Assembly (NCBI GenBank): GCA_030549495.1
Contig: JAUIRK010000702.1
Span: forward strand, 1 to 64,000
Length of the DNA: 64,000 bases
Direction of reading: 5' to 3'
Source of the DNA: Nectonema munidae
Taxonomy: Eukaryota; Nematomorpha; Nectonematoida; Nectonematidae
Shown here piece after piece: positions 10,941 through 23,175 of the stretch. Every line of letters begins with the position of its first letter. Position 1 is the stretch's first letter. The position numbers were made by a program, and so were the translations under genes. The notes beneath the pieces were generated by a model. It searched no databases, was not told where the DNA came from, and saw only the letters and a program-made list of their open reading frames with translations.

Positions 10941-11997
10941 CAGTGTTTCGGAGCCAGAAAAAATTGTCTGGCTCCAGCTCCGGAGCAGAAATATTTTAGT
11001 CTCTGGCTTCAGCTCCTTCAACTTTTTTAATCATTAATAAAAAAAATTTTATTGTAGCTATATTACGTATATAATATCTAGAAAACTAGATTATATAACT
11101 ATATAATTGTTATATTATATGCTTATGATTTTACACGAGGCGTAACGTTCATAAAAGAGAGAACATATGCAGAATATATATACATTGATAGAGAAAACCA
11201 TCTTAAATATAAATACTGGATAACTAAAATCATATCTACTTAAGCCTTTCGATCAAAGAAGATAAAGAGCCGAACCCCCCTCTATAAAACTCCCTTGAGA
11301 CAAAAATATATAAAGTTCTTCCTAGTTCAGTTCTCTAAGAAAGCCTCCCTTTCGGGCTTGGAAGCTTTATTTACTTCTTATTTCTAGATATATAATATTG
11401 ATAAAAAATTGTAGTAGGTATCATACTAATATTAAATACATCTAATAAAATAACTTTACACTTTTCAATAAGTAGACTGATTTGGACTAGTTGATTGAAG
11501 AGTTGGATCAGAAACTAGAAATCTTTTATTTAATTTTTTGTCGATGGCAGTTTGTTTATACCTAGGCATTAGAGTGTATTAGGGCGTCGTCAATGAAAAG
11601 ACACCTATGATATTCTACCAACTTACCCGTACACTCGTCAAATATTTTATAATTATAATAAATTGAAAGATAAAATATTCAAAAAAAATTAAAACCTGGA
11701 TAAAATTTTTTAATGCAATAATAATAAATTGTGCTGGTAAAAGTTTTATTTTGACAATAATTTATATTTTCATATCTAATTTCATTTTTAAGCTTTAGGG
11801 GATGAAAATTTGAATAGTCATAGAAAAAATAGAAACATTTTAGATTTAGACTTTATATCCTTCCGAAACAACTATGTATTTAAGTTTCCTGGAGCTAGAC
11901 ATAGGAGCCATATTTTTAATCTTTCAGACTCCAGATCCTGCTCCTTGTACACAAATCCTCTGGCTTCGTCGGCTTCGACTCCAGCTCCGAAGCCATG
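10941..11997. mobile_element. Non-autonomous hAT element with GGAGC-rich ends
   Basis: A perfect 8-bp duplication GTATGTAC (10933-10940 and 11998-12005) bounds the element. 8-bp duplications are typical of hAT. Ends are imperfect inverted repeats (CAGTGTTTCGGAGCCAG against CATGGCTTCGGAGCTGGAG on the other strand), and both arms carry several GGAGC/GCTCC motifs that could be transposase-binding repeats. The 1057-bp interior shows no transposase, so it depended on another copy. The perfect duplication argues for a fairly recent insertion. Confidence 0.85.
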
Positions 11998-12005
11998 GTA
12001 TGTAC

Positions 12006-13148
12006 AAATAAGTTTTGGCCTATACTTGATTTTTCAAAACGGAATAAGGAAAGTTGAGAAGAGTGAAAGATGGTGCAGGATTTTGTAACTAGCGAGAGGT
12101 ACAGGAAACAGAAAAAGATGTGTTTACTTTGGATACGTGTACAGTGTATATGTGGTTCTCTGCCATGGACAATTTCCATACGGAAAACTGCCTCTCATAT
12201 AATTGTTACCGAAAAGCTGTCCTCTACTTTGTTTTAGGAATTTCGACATCTGCTGTTTTAATCGGCATCGCAAAATTTTGCAGTTTGCCTATTTTTTGAG
12301 CCTGACTTTTAATTTGAATATAACCCTAATTCTTTACTCTTTCTATCACACGCATCTCAAAAGCGTTTGGAAATAATTTTCTGAAATTGACTAAATTATT
12401 TTTAACACATAATAATATCAGTAGCTTATTAGACCTATAATCAGGCTTATTAAAGTCATATGTGACTTATTGATATAATTTCAGGCTTTTTCAATTACGC
12501 GTACATGGAGATTTCAAGCAGTATGTTTAACAATGGTAAGCGTATTGAACCAAATACTTTTGGTGGTTAATTACAGTTAACAATAAACCCCTTGACATAT
12601 TTCATGTGTCTATATGATTCTTTCGTATGTTTAATAAAAAATGTGAGAATTGCAAATCAATGATAAATATGGTGGTTTAAATGTAAAAATCAATCTGTGG
12701 TATGTAAATTTGGAAAAGCATTAGGTAAAGCTGGATTTCGCGAAGTTTTGATATTATGTTTATTATGTGACTGTTCATATTTTGATTATTTATTTCAATT
12801 CCAAGCATTTCCCTGCGATTCACTCAGATCTCAATTGTTTCATTCTATTGTGTTTATCATTTTTATTATTGCTTCAATTAGCGTAAAGATTTAACTACGG
12901 AAACTGGTTTTACTGTTTCTAAAAGAGCTCATATTGTCATAAGGCTTCTTCTGGTAGTGCAGGAGCACATCGTTAGACTTCGCTTGAGAGTGTGTATGAA
13001 AAGGTGCTAATCTGAAGGATTCCTAAGGTTTCTCTGTAAATCAGTGTTATGGAAATCATGAATAATCTAAGATTTAGCATAGACATCGGCTTTTTATAAT
13101 TTAACGGTATCATCATCGGAGAAACTATGGAATCGGTACATCACTTGT
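12006..13148. other. AT-rich stretch, nothing recognised
   Basis: Short open frames lack any recognisable domain or codon pattern. Confidence 0.45.
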
Positions 13149-13300
13149 TATGATATTTAATTTGCTACAATTAAACATGATTGAATTGAAAAATATATCA
13201 TAATGATATTAACTTGGTTACAATTATACATAATTTAATTAGAAAAAGTCATAAATAGATCATAATGATATCAAATTAGCTACAATTAACTCAATAAGAT
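13149..13300. repeat. Degenerate tandem repeat, about 2.5 units of roughly 55-62 bp
   Basis: The phrase ATGATAT, then a short gap and GCTACAATTA or GGTTACAATTA, recurs three times (near 13150, 13203 and 13265), with intervening GAATTGAAAAA / AATTAGAAAAAG. Units differ by several substitutions, so the array is old. Confidence 0.55.
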
Positions 13301-13891
13301 AAAATATAGATAGTATAGAAAAATAATTTATTGAAATTGCTGTCAACAAGGAGTGAGTAGAAAATGACAGTTATCCTATAGAGGCACTTCTCTGGGTTAC
13401 ATCCTTAAAATTTTCAAATGAGGAGTGCACATCCTCAACATTTTTGAAGGAGATAACTTTTTTTTAGAATTTTCAAATTTTGATATAACTCATGAACACA
13501 CCACCATTGGAAACAGCTGTCGCCGGATATTTCAGTAAGAAATAAGACAAATCACTCTGTGAGCTGTAAAACATGAAAAATGACTTCTACTGGTTGAAGA
13601 ATTAGACAAAAATGTGCAAACCCATATAAAGGCAGTTGTAGAATTTGGTGGTGTAGTGAACAGACTAAATCTTATTGCTACTGTCATGGTTTTTGTGACT
13701 AAACTGATGGAAGTGTTATAAAAGAACATAGCGGACCTGTTGAACGTACGAAGTTCTGGGCCGACCCCCCTTTAAAACGTATAAAGTTAGTCAAAAGAAA
13801 AGGCACAAAATGAGCCAAAATTAAGAAGTAGGCAATGGATTTATTAAGAAAATTAAAACTGCCTTGAAAACCCACAATATCCCTGATTTAG
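13301..13891. other. AT-rich stretch, nothing recognised
   Basis: No supported gene. An open frame on the minus strand at 13532-13729 has no domain signal. Confidence 0.4.
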
Positions 13892-14248
13892 TCCATTAAT
13901 TTCGACCAAACATGCCTATATATTATACCAGCTAGCCAGTGGGCGTTAGAATTTGAGGGTTCCCAGCAAATAGAAATCGCAGAAAAGCTCATCACTCCTT
14001 ATTTCGACAATTTCAGATACGAATTCGACCTTCAATTACCACGTAATGGTCTTGTCCTCATAGACGTTTTAAAAGCTCTTCATGTACCGATTGAACTACA
14101 ACCCTTTGTTGTTAGCGGCATTGGATCATTTGACCACAACCAAACTCCAGCATTCATCAACGACATTCGTTTATCGAAACACAAACTACTTCACGCATCT
14201 TGCGTTCTTTCAGCTTTTGATACGTTAGCTAAACGACGATTTTCATAA
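13892..14248 (+). pseudogene. Unidentified open reading frame fragment, 118 codons
   Basis: The frame is open from just after a TAG at 13889-13891 to TAA at 14246-14248 and has more C and G than its flanks, as a former coding sequence would. Pieces include QWALEFEGSQQIEIAEKL, RNGLVLIDVLKALHV and IELQPFVVSGIGSFDHN. It has a protein-like mix of residues and no long low-complexity run, but I do not recognise the family. It has no clear start codon or splice sites. It could be a transposon-derived exon or a decayed host exon. Confidence 0.4.
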
Positions 14249-15704
14249 ACTTGGCTGAAGAAATAGCGGCATTACTGATTCAATTCAAGATTGTCGAAAA
14301 AAGAATACTAATTAGATTTTTCTCTTTAAGCAAGAAGATTGTACATATTGTACTTCTTTCATTATAATTTTCTATTGTGATTTTTATTAGTAAATTATGA
14401 CCTTATGTCCAACTTTCTTTTTTATTCCTTGGAATTACTGTATTACGTGTAGTGGTACATTCTTTTATAAACTCATTTTAATATGATTAGAGATCCTTCG
14501 CAAATAATGTTAACCAAAATATAAGAAAGGCAATGACAAAAAGGTGAGAACTGGCAAGTTTTAATAAGAGAGGGGACAGTGAAAAGGGGGAGATGAGGTA
14601 AAAAACAACCAAAAATTAGTTGCCATCATTTGTGAATGTTCAAGGGTCGTCTGCAATACGTTGCAAATAAGTAAATCTGATGACTAGTACATGAATAGCT
14701 AGTGACATCAACAGACAAGTGAACAAATTGATATTCAAAAAAATTCCAATATATAGCTAATTTTAACAATAATAATCAGTAAGACTTAATAGATTGCAAT
14801 TGACATGACCCACTTGTGTGCATGCTTTATTATTGCCACATGCTTTATTATTGCTCCTGGCTTTAGGCGGAACATTTCATTTCAAGATTTACAGTATTTA
14901 AAGCAATCTTGGGTCCTAAAGAAAAATATCTTATATAGTTAGTTATGTCCTGATAAATAATTTGCACCCCTGAAAAATTTGTAGGCCCTTGCTCAAATTT
15001 GGATTGCCTATTATATCAGGTGAACGCAAAATTAGTAAAAAGAAAATTAGATTACAAGAAAAGTAATATTGAAAATCTACTCACTAGCGAAACGAGTCTT
15101 TTAAATACAGGAAATAAAGATTCCAAATTGAGAGTATTCAAATTTTTTGGTGGGGGAGGTGAAAAGGTTTTTCGTCTCCCCTTCCCCCTCTGGATTGAAA
15201 AAAATCTTTCTTTTTACTTGGATTTTCTTATGCACTTGTAATATTACGAACATAATTTTTTGCATTCATTCATTTTTAATCATCTTTCCATTCATAGGTT
15301 TTTTAATCGTCCGTCTACGAGTAGACTCGACATTTACGATCCTTTGACAATACTATCCCCTAAAGAGCTAAACAAAGCCACGAAAGAGGGCTGGATTAAG
15401 CTACTTTTTTACGTCATCATCTTCTTCTATTACTTATACAGGTTGTTTATTTTTACTAATTTAATGCCATATATGTGTATTTGGTAAACTGTAGACGTTT
15501 GTTATTTTGAAGCGCTATACATACATAAGCCACGCATGCTGTTTATAGATAGCTGCAAGCTGCCGCGAAATATATTTATTTTACTGTAAAAAGACAGTTT
15601 GAGTCTTTTAGTTTTCCGGGTGAGCGTTTTAGATAGTGTCCGACATGGACAAGTTGTCCGCACGAAATTTTTTTTAGGCTGCATTCATCCGCTTAGATGT
15701 AGAC
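14249..15704. other. AT-rich stretch, nothing recognised
   Basis: Short open frames around 15000-15500 have no domain features. A G-rich segment (GGTGGGGGAGG) lies at 15150. Confidence 0.4.
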
Positions 15705-16009
15705 CAAGGGTTCTTAACCTTTATTCACTCATGGCCCCTTTAAAAAGCTGATGAAGGCTATGCACCCCGTCCAAGGAAGTTTTCACATAAAAGTATCTTG
15801 CATACAATTAATATCTGTACTTTCAAAAAAATACCGAAAGCTTTTATTAAAATGATCCATTATAAAATATTTTAATCAAAAAAATGTATATGAAAGTATG
15901 TTTATAATTTTAAATAAAAAAATGTTTTTTTAATCTGACCCACACAGACCTCTTGAAACCGATCCATGGACACCTAAGTGGTTCATGGACCACAGGTTAA
16001 AAATCCCTG
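15705..16009. mobile_element. hAT-type MITE, 305 bp
   Basis: The ends CAAGGGTTCTTAACCT and AGGTTAAAAATCCCTG are imperfect inverted repeats. The flanks ATGTAGAC (15697-15704) and ATATAGAC (16010-16017) match at 7 of 8 positions, as expected for an 8-bp hAT duplication. No coding capacity. Confidence 0.82.
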
Positions 16010-16017
16010 ATATAGAC

Positions 16018-16406
16018 TGTCTATATGCAATTTAAGGGTAAAATTGGCTAAAAATTCAAGAATAGCCGAGCTCCAACATCTTCCAGAGCTATCCTTTTTA
16101 AAAAAGGTGCATGTAGAAAATAACATCTAATATAGTTGTCATGCATTTTTTTATAATATTTATTCTTATGTATCTTGAAAAGTGTATTCGCTTGTGCATG
16201 TAGAGATACGATACTCTACAAAATACTTTCTTGGGAATACGTTTAGTATATATATTTATTTAACAAAGAAATTCTTGTAAATACATACACATCATATGAT
16301 TATTAGAAATGCAGATTGCATTCATTATGGAAAAGTGGCGAGAGGAAATGAAGTCTTTTCTTCCCCTGCGAATAAATCAAATCTGGAAGCGTAGAGGGGA
16401 AGCGCA
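16018..16406. other. Spacer, no supported gene
   Basis: An open frame starting at 16309 runs into the hAT terminal repeat and is treated as chance. Confidence 0.4.
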
Positions 16407-16414
16407 CTCCTCTA

Positions 16415-18862
16415 GGGTTGCACACGGCAACGGACAACGTTCGAGTACGTCCGTTGCCGTTCGTTCGTTTGAACCAATAATTGAAAATCTTTGGTAACGG
16501 ACAAAAACGAACAAATTGTAAAAATAAAATTTATTAATAATATAAGGACTCATGAAATAAACTTAATGTTATCATGAATAAATGTTAACATTTCAACTTT
16601 ATCATCCTTCAACCTCGCTCTTCTTGAAGTCACAGTTGCACCTGTTCGTGAAAACAAACGTTCTGATGACACGGTTGTAGAAACAGCGGACATCCACTTT
16701 CGTCTCAGCCAAGTCAATACATGAAAAGTATCGCGATTGGCGTTCCACCATTGAAGCGGATCAAGTATTTTTGATTGCTTGCATAGTGATAAATATTTTT
16801 CCAGTTCAATTTCATCGGAACAATCTTCCTTCATCATTTCATCGCTTCTTGGTGTGGAGAAAATGTCTCCAAGCAAAGAGTTATTTGCCCTTGAAGGACC
16901 GGCATCATCACGATACTTATGTTTCTCCACATGAAGTAGTTGTGGTGTGGCACTTTTCATTTGATTTAGAAGCTCTTCTTTTGCGGTGCAGCGCTCTTCT
17001 ATAGAAAAGCCATTCATCCCTGTTAGCCTTGGATCCAGAAATATTGTCCAGAGCAGCGAAATCTGTAACCCTTGAAAACGGCAGGTGAATTCATTTAAAA
17101 CTTCTCTCTGAAATGCTTCTATCGTATCAGCAGCATCCTCGAACCAAACAGTGTGGGAAACTCCCTGTAAAACTTTGTATTCAATCAAATGAATCTTGAT
17201 TATTCTTAATACTGGCAGCGTTAAGGACCACGTCGGATAATTTTCCCCCGACAACGCTTCTGTTGCTTCATCAAAGCGTTGTAAAATACAGCAAACATTT
17301 TCTAATAGAAACCACTGCTTATGTGTGATTTGTATAATTTTGACGCAGTTTAAAAAAGCTGCACTACCTTCCTGCGTCTGGATAAATGAACAGAACGCAT
17401 CCAAATGCAATCTAATGTCCAAGCATACTTTTAACATGTGTACAGTTGAATTCCAACGAGTAATAACATCTAACGGAATCTTCTTCGGTGGCTGATTTTT
17501 CCGTTCCATGAATTTTTTCTATCACTAAAATCCAATTATGCTACTACTGAAATATTTAGCTTATTCTCGGAGTATTTCAATAGCGTCTGCAATCTCCTTT
17601 AAACATTTGGAAACAACGTCGGTAGCTGTTTTACTCTCACCCTTCCACCGAATAAATTTTTGCACAATCAAACTTAGAGAATGAGCAACACAACCTTGGT
17701 GATTTACACCCAATTCTCGCCCTGATTTTGCTGCATTGGATGCGTTATCAGTGACATAAACAACCATATTCTCTAAGGACATGTTTGCATCCTCTACCGA
17801 CTGCTTCACGATGTTTGCAATTTCGGAACTGGTGTGTCTTACTTCACTGAACGGAGCACATCTCAACGTAACGACTTTCATAACAAAATCCTCAGTGATG
17901 TAATGAAGCATCAACGAAATATATGCTTCAGATGTTCTTGATGTCCAAATATCACTTGTAAGTGAATAATAATCACATTCTTTTTGGATCATGGACTTGA
18001 TGATAAAAAGCGTATCTGCAAATGTACTGCGCAACAAACTTGTTATTGTTGTACGAGAAGGCAACGTGAATTTTTGTTCCAATGCATTTAAAAAATTGCT
18101 GTATTCAATGAATCCTGGATCTTCAACACTTGACAAAGGCCGGTAGGATTTAGCGATCCATTTCAAAAGAAGAAAATGACCTTTTTAAGCCGATGATTCA
18201 TTCACTGGCTTCAATTTCTTGAACGCTTTTTGAATGGTTTGCTGTTGGAAGCTGCACTTTTTTGTTGAGGAATTAGTGCCCAGATCTTTTGAATGATTTT
18301 GTTCCATGTGTCGCAATTGCTTTGAAGTACCCACGGAATAATTGATTGTTTTTTGGCACTTTAAACAAAACGCACCGATAGCTTCTTTAGATTTCCACTT
18401 TTTTTTCTCATCGGTTGGAGCCAAAAGTTTGATAAACTGCCACAATTCTCGTCTTTGTTGCCGCTCTGGATCGAACAAACGATTAACTATTTCTTCATGT
18501 TTGGTTATTTTATAACGATACTCATTAGTTTAGGTATAAATCAATATGAAAGTTAGATGTTAATCGATACAGAAGTTTGGTGTGAAAAATGACAAATGGT
18601 CTCAATGACAATGTTCAACTTTGCATGAATAGAAAAACACATGTGAAATAAAATAGCATTGTGATTGTCAATGTATGCTGGTTTATATGCCAACATTTTA
18701 GAGTTTGTGTGTGTGTGCGTGTGAGTGAATGAGTCTGTCTCCGTATGTAAGATTCACTAGTATATGATGTTCGCTAGTGCCCGTTACTGTTCGTGTCCGT
18801 TCGACTATAGCTTGAGTTTGTTCGTGTTCGTTCGAACTTTCGTGTCCGCGTGCAACACTCTC
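16415..18862 (-). mobile_element. hAT DNA transposon, near complete
   Basis: An exact CTCCTCTA flanks both sides (16407-16414 and 18863-18870). Terminal repeats are GGGTTGCACACGGC on the left and, reversed, GTGTTGCACGCGG on the right. Both subterminal regions are packed with CCGTTCG/GTTCGTTCG-type motifs. The 2448-bp body is filled by one transposase reading frame on the minus strand with very few interruptions. It is the least decayed autonomous element in the window. Confidence 0.9.
16550..18478 (-). pseudogene. hAT transposase (BED finger, RNase H-like core, dimerisation domain)
   Basis: Three blocks share one reading frame. The first (18185-18478) has a BED zinc finger: CLKC, then HMEQNH. 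The second (17561-18166) starts the catalytic core: TSDIWTS and VTDNASNAAKSGRE. The third (16550-17509) continues with VITRWNSTVHM and ends with the hAT dimerisation domain (LDPLQWWNANRD, VSSERLFSRTG). A single TAA at 18185-18187 separates blocks one and two. About 50 nt with several stops (17510-17563) separates blocks two and three, either a small intron without canonical GT-AG or local decay. The frame also extends upstream of 18478 (HEEIVNRLFDPER) with no ATG, so the true start is unresolved. Confidence 0.88.
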
Positions 18863-18870
18863 CTCCTCTA

Positions 18871-19638
18871 ATGATATTTTGAGGCTGGCTTATTTTAGCT
18901 CTCGATTATTTATTTTCATTTTCTCCTTCACCATGGTATCATTAACGTCATCATTCTATCAATAACTTCATATTTGAAATTATTTTTATAACATATATAG
19001 AAAAGAATACATTCATCGAAATTTTTGTAAAATAATTTAAAAAACTTTAGTGCATCAATGAAAATAAAATATCTAAAAAAAAAGGCAAAGACGATTCAAC
19101 ATAAAAAAAGTTTTAACTACTACGCTTAATATTGTACTAGCTTCGTGTATATAGATTTCGTAATTACGGATACAGAATTTGCGAAAATACATGAAAATAA
19201 AAACATGTACATGGTTTGGCGTGAGAAAGCTCGCAAAGAGTGGTTGGGAAACGGATAGAAAAATAAATAAAAATGGAATATTAGATATGTATGATTATAT
19301 GCTCAAATTTTCATATACTACAAATGGTATTTGGACAATAATTTTAATGGTCTGTAGTTATCTAATACTTATTTTGGATGGTGTGGTTTGATTTCACGTG
19401 TAGCTTTGCATTGTACATTCTCCCACCTTTGTGTGATATGATTGGGTGGTGTGTTGAGGTTGTATCTCTTCACATAGGCGAACATCGTTTTGCTAGTGTT
19501 GACCGCTGCTTCATACCTATTGTGACAACGCGTAATTTGGGTTAGCCTCAATTAGGTGTAAAAAATTTTATAATTGAAATGGGGGAACACGTTTTGGCTA
19601 AAAAATTTTGCCGAAAAATTAACGTCTATCATGCCTAA
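18871..19638. other. AT-rich stretch, nothing recognised
   Basis: An open frame on the minus strand (19369-19551) is slightly GC-richer than the flanks but has no recognisable domain. Confidence 0.4.
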
Positions 19639-19952
19639 AAACCCTTGTTGCGTTTATTTGTTGGGAGAGAACGCGAAAAGAATCCACAGCTTTTCCTAAA
19701 ATCCTTTCCACCTCATCTCGAAAATCTGACTTAATTTCAGCACATATTGAACACGAAGAAATCATCTTTTTGTTATCTTATATAGAAAACGGAAAATTCT
19801 GGGTCTTAACTAGATGCGACACTCGCGTTTTTCCAGGATGGCAAAACAAACTGAATATTGAACAAGCCCTTTTAGAAATAGTTTCACAAAATGCTCTAGA
19901 AAAATATGATCTCCAACGTTTTGAACTCTGGGTCGCGGTATTAAATGTCTAA
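19639..19952 (+). pseudogene. Unidentified open reading frame fragment, about 104 codons
   Basis: The frame is open from after a TAA near 19636 to TAA at 19950-19952. Pieces are ESTAFPKILSTSSRKSD, ENGKFWVLTRCDTRVFPGW and QNALEKYDLQRFELWVAVL. The Trp/Arg-rich, balanced composition looks like real protein. I do not recognise the family. No start, splice site or repeat boundary is evident. It may be part of the retroelement fossil nearby or an unrelated relic. Confidence 0.4.
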
Positions 19953-20391
19953 TCTCCAATTAAGAAGCCTTTTATTTTTAATTTTATTTGCCTCTGTAGC
20001 AGACATGAAATTTATCGATCTTTTGTCTGTAATCAGCGTGAATTTTCTCCCAAGAGGAAAATGGCTCCCTCTACTATGACTCTCACTTTTTTCATTAGCT
20101 GAGTGATTTTTCTGACATTCTTGTACTTAAAAAAAGCTACTGTTTTCTTGAGCTGATTGATAGTTGCTATTGCAAATTACGAAACATCCATCTTAAATGT
20201 AAAGCGTATATTTTCGTTCAAAGTTTTCTGAATTACTTTGAAAGTTTTGACTTCTGAATCAGTAAAAATTACTTTGAAAGCTTTGTCTTCATGAATCAGT
20301 AAGTAAACATTTCTCAGTTTGTGCTAATGGTTTTATCTTTCCCCAGTAGTTCTATATTTGCTTTGCGTAGTACGCAAACATCCCTATAACC

Positions 20392-20960
20392 CTATCTTTT
20401 CTTTTTAGGTGGATAAAGCTCAAGTAGTGAACGTACACCTTCGTGGTCTGGACTGAGTGTTCCGTTTTGATTACGATACCCAAACAAATTTAAAGAATTT
20501 GTAGAAAACACACACTTCCCTCTGTCGAATGACAGGTTGGGTTTCTTGGTTGCCTTTTGAAATCGACGAAAATTACTATCGTATTGTTCTTTGCTGTTTC
20601 CACTGAAAGTGATATTATCCAAGTATGCGAATGTTCCAGTACAGTTATTCTTGACGATCATATTGACAATCATTCTTAAGAAAACTTAAACTGCATTCAT
20701 AAGAAATATTTTTCTTCAAGAAGTAATGGAACCTAGTGATAGAGTGATTTAAGATAAGATCCTGTATTTTTGGTAGTGGTTACGCTTCTAGCATTGTAAA
20801 CCTATTCAGTTTGACTATAGTATACTTTTTCTCTCTTTTGTGTCATCAGCACTATCTGTGCTCTCCAAGGTGACCTACTTGTTTCGATGATTCCTTCCCT
20901 CAAGTGTTATTGTATCTGTTGTTTATAAAATTTTCATCCTCAACAGAGTAATGCCTAGAT
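20392..20960 (-). mobile_element. Fossil LTR retrotransposon, Ty3/Gypsy-like, reverse transcriptase part
   Basis: Minus-strand frames contain features of the reverse transcriptase of Ty3/Gypsy-type elements: an SPW...YPLP region and, further on, the palm and connection region. Only part of pol is visible. No LTRs were found and the copy is broken and old. The family is inferred from RT motifs only. Confidence 0.6.
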
Positions 20961-23047
20961 TTGGTTGCTTTTGAACTAAAATTTTCTGTGAGGTTTTAAA
21001 AAAGTTAAGATGATTTTATTTTCATCTATTCCAACGATCAATCGAGATTTTGAAACTCAATATTTAATTTTTATGCTTTTGTTTTTTTTAAATTTTTCCC
21101 AAGGACATAATCTATCTATAAGATTTATGAAAAGTTGGAATTTTGCATGGTGTCATGTCATGGCACTTGTAGCAAGGTGAAGAATAAAAGTGTGAGGCAA
21201 TGAAGTATCTGCTCCCCTACGTCAGAAACAGACGAAGTATTAAAAAATTTTTAAAAGTAAACAGTCTACGGTTATATCCTTGTTCAATTGCAGAAAGAAT
21301 TCGAATTTTAGTTCAGAAATAAGGCAATATTTGGTAGAGCTATCGACTGCTTTTACCTCATTTATCATCACTCATGTTTTATACGTTCTGGTGTAAAATA
21401 TGTGAAGACTGTAAATGAAACGTTCGAAATAAAACATAAAAGTTTCTATTTAGTTCATTCTTGTTTCAATACAGACTAAGATGAATGCAATTTGTCAAAG
21501 CTTTGCTATGTTACAAACCAGTTTGCTTGCATCTTATGATGTTTTAAACCGTTAGATTACGCCAATTTTCGCCATTTTATACAAACCAAAAAAACATTTT
21601 AATATGTGTTAAAAAATTATACATAGCCGAAGTCGTAAAATATTTTTCCGACTCACCAACCCTTCTAATGACAAATGGATTTGTATTTTTATCTATATCT
21701 TTTTGATAAAAATTTAAATGATGCTTTGAATAAAGTTTTTCACTATATTCTTTTAAATAACGTAATCGTATCTGTGTAGTTGGATTCTGATGAAGTTCTC
21801 CCTTTTGCAGGAGTTGCTTGTTTCTATTTTAATCATTTGCTTGGTTGGATCTAGATCAAGTTGTGCTCTGAATACTCTTTTTTCAACATTTATTCCTCAC
21901 ATTGCCCCTTCTATATTAAATCCTTGATATTTTTTCCCTTTTTTAAATCTTCATTCATGTTTTGAAACACATTTACTTATGCAGCGTTCGTGAAATCCTA
22001 AGACATTTACTTGAGGCATATATTTGTGCTCTGAATAAACACAAAGTTTTAATTTGGTAACAGATGCCATTATTACTAGATTACTTATGATGTTACTTGA
22101 TATATCGATTTATGTTTACCTAATATTTTTTTATTTTCAGTATGATATATCAACTTGTCAGTCAAGAAGAATGAATGCAATAAGAAAACCGTTTACAGAA
22201 GCTTTATCCTACTACTTAATTATATTTTATATTTATGATAATTTTAAATAAAATGTGAATCTCTTTCTCCTTGAAATATTAAGTAATAGTTTTTCAGACT
22301 AGACAACTATAATGTTTAGAAAAATAGAAAATAAGCCTCCAAGTTCAAGGCTTAAATATAAGCAATCCGTCAAGTTTATAGCTAGCATAATTTATGGTGA
22401 TGTACCGATCCCAATTACCCTACAAATTCCAATGCTTGAATAAATTAGGTTAATGAGTATGTGTGATTTTAAAGTGGCATGCATAAATTGAAAAATCTAC
22501 TAAATGCTTCAGAAGAATATACGGTATGTTTGTTTAAACTTGGGAATGTTCGCGGCAAGTTGCATCTGAGTGATGATTATGTATGAATTTAAATTGGCAG
22601 CTATACATTTAAAAAAAATTTAACTTGTATTGTAACAAAATTGAAAGCGTAACAAATTTCAGTATTTATTATAACTATTTTTTCGTACGTATTTTTGAAG
22701 CATATCGTAGCGCCCACTGAAGCAAAACTTTTAGGAATACACTCGTGATTCTAATAATGGTCGCTACCGTGGTGTTGAGAGCATATGTCTTATACTAGCA
22801 TTTGTTCTGTTGTTTCCACATCAAACAGGAACCAACAAATACGCCTTTCTCAGAGTGATACCATATTTAAAATTTACTGAAATATTTGAACAAAATGAAA
22901 GTTACCGCTTCTTCCAAGTTTTTCTTTTTTTGTGTTTTAAAGTTTTCCATAAGAATAATACTTTTCGAACCATATGAAATGATTATAGACAGAAATAGAA
23001 AAAATCAATGACAAAAGTCGTTTTTCTTTTGCAACATCAAACCTTGA
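20961..23047. other. AT-rich stretch, nothing recognised
   Basis: No supported gene, tRNA or terminal repeat was found here. Confidence 0.4.
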
Positions 23048-23175
23048 AGGCGTAAGTAAGGTTGGTTAGATACTGGGTTTCTATAACTCAAGGTCTTGGG
23101 TTCGATCCCGCATCAAGCCCACTTCCTCATAGTTCGATATGAAAACATCCCACGGCACCCTTACCTTACCTTTGC
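23048..23175 (+). repeat. tRNA-derived SINE, second family, copy 1
   Basis: A tRNA-like head (GGTTGGTTAGATACTGGG, then B box GGTTCGATCCC) is followed by CATAGTTCGATATG and CACGGCACCCTTACC. The body shares its CATAGTT-GA-AT motif and the ACCTTACC tail with the copies at 50752 and 55283, although the middle is shorter. Confidence 0.6.
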
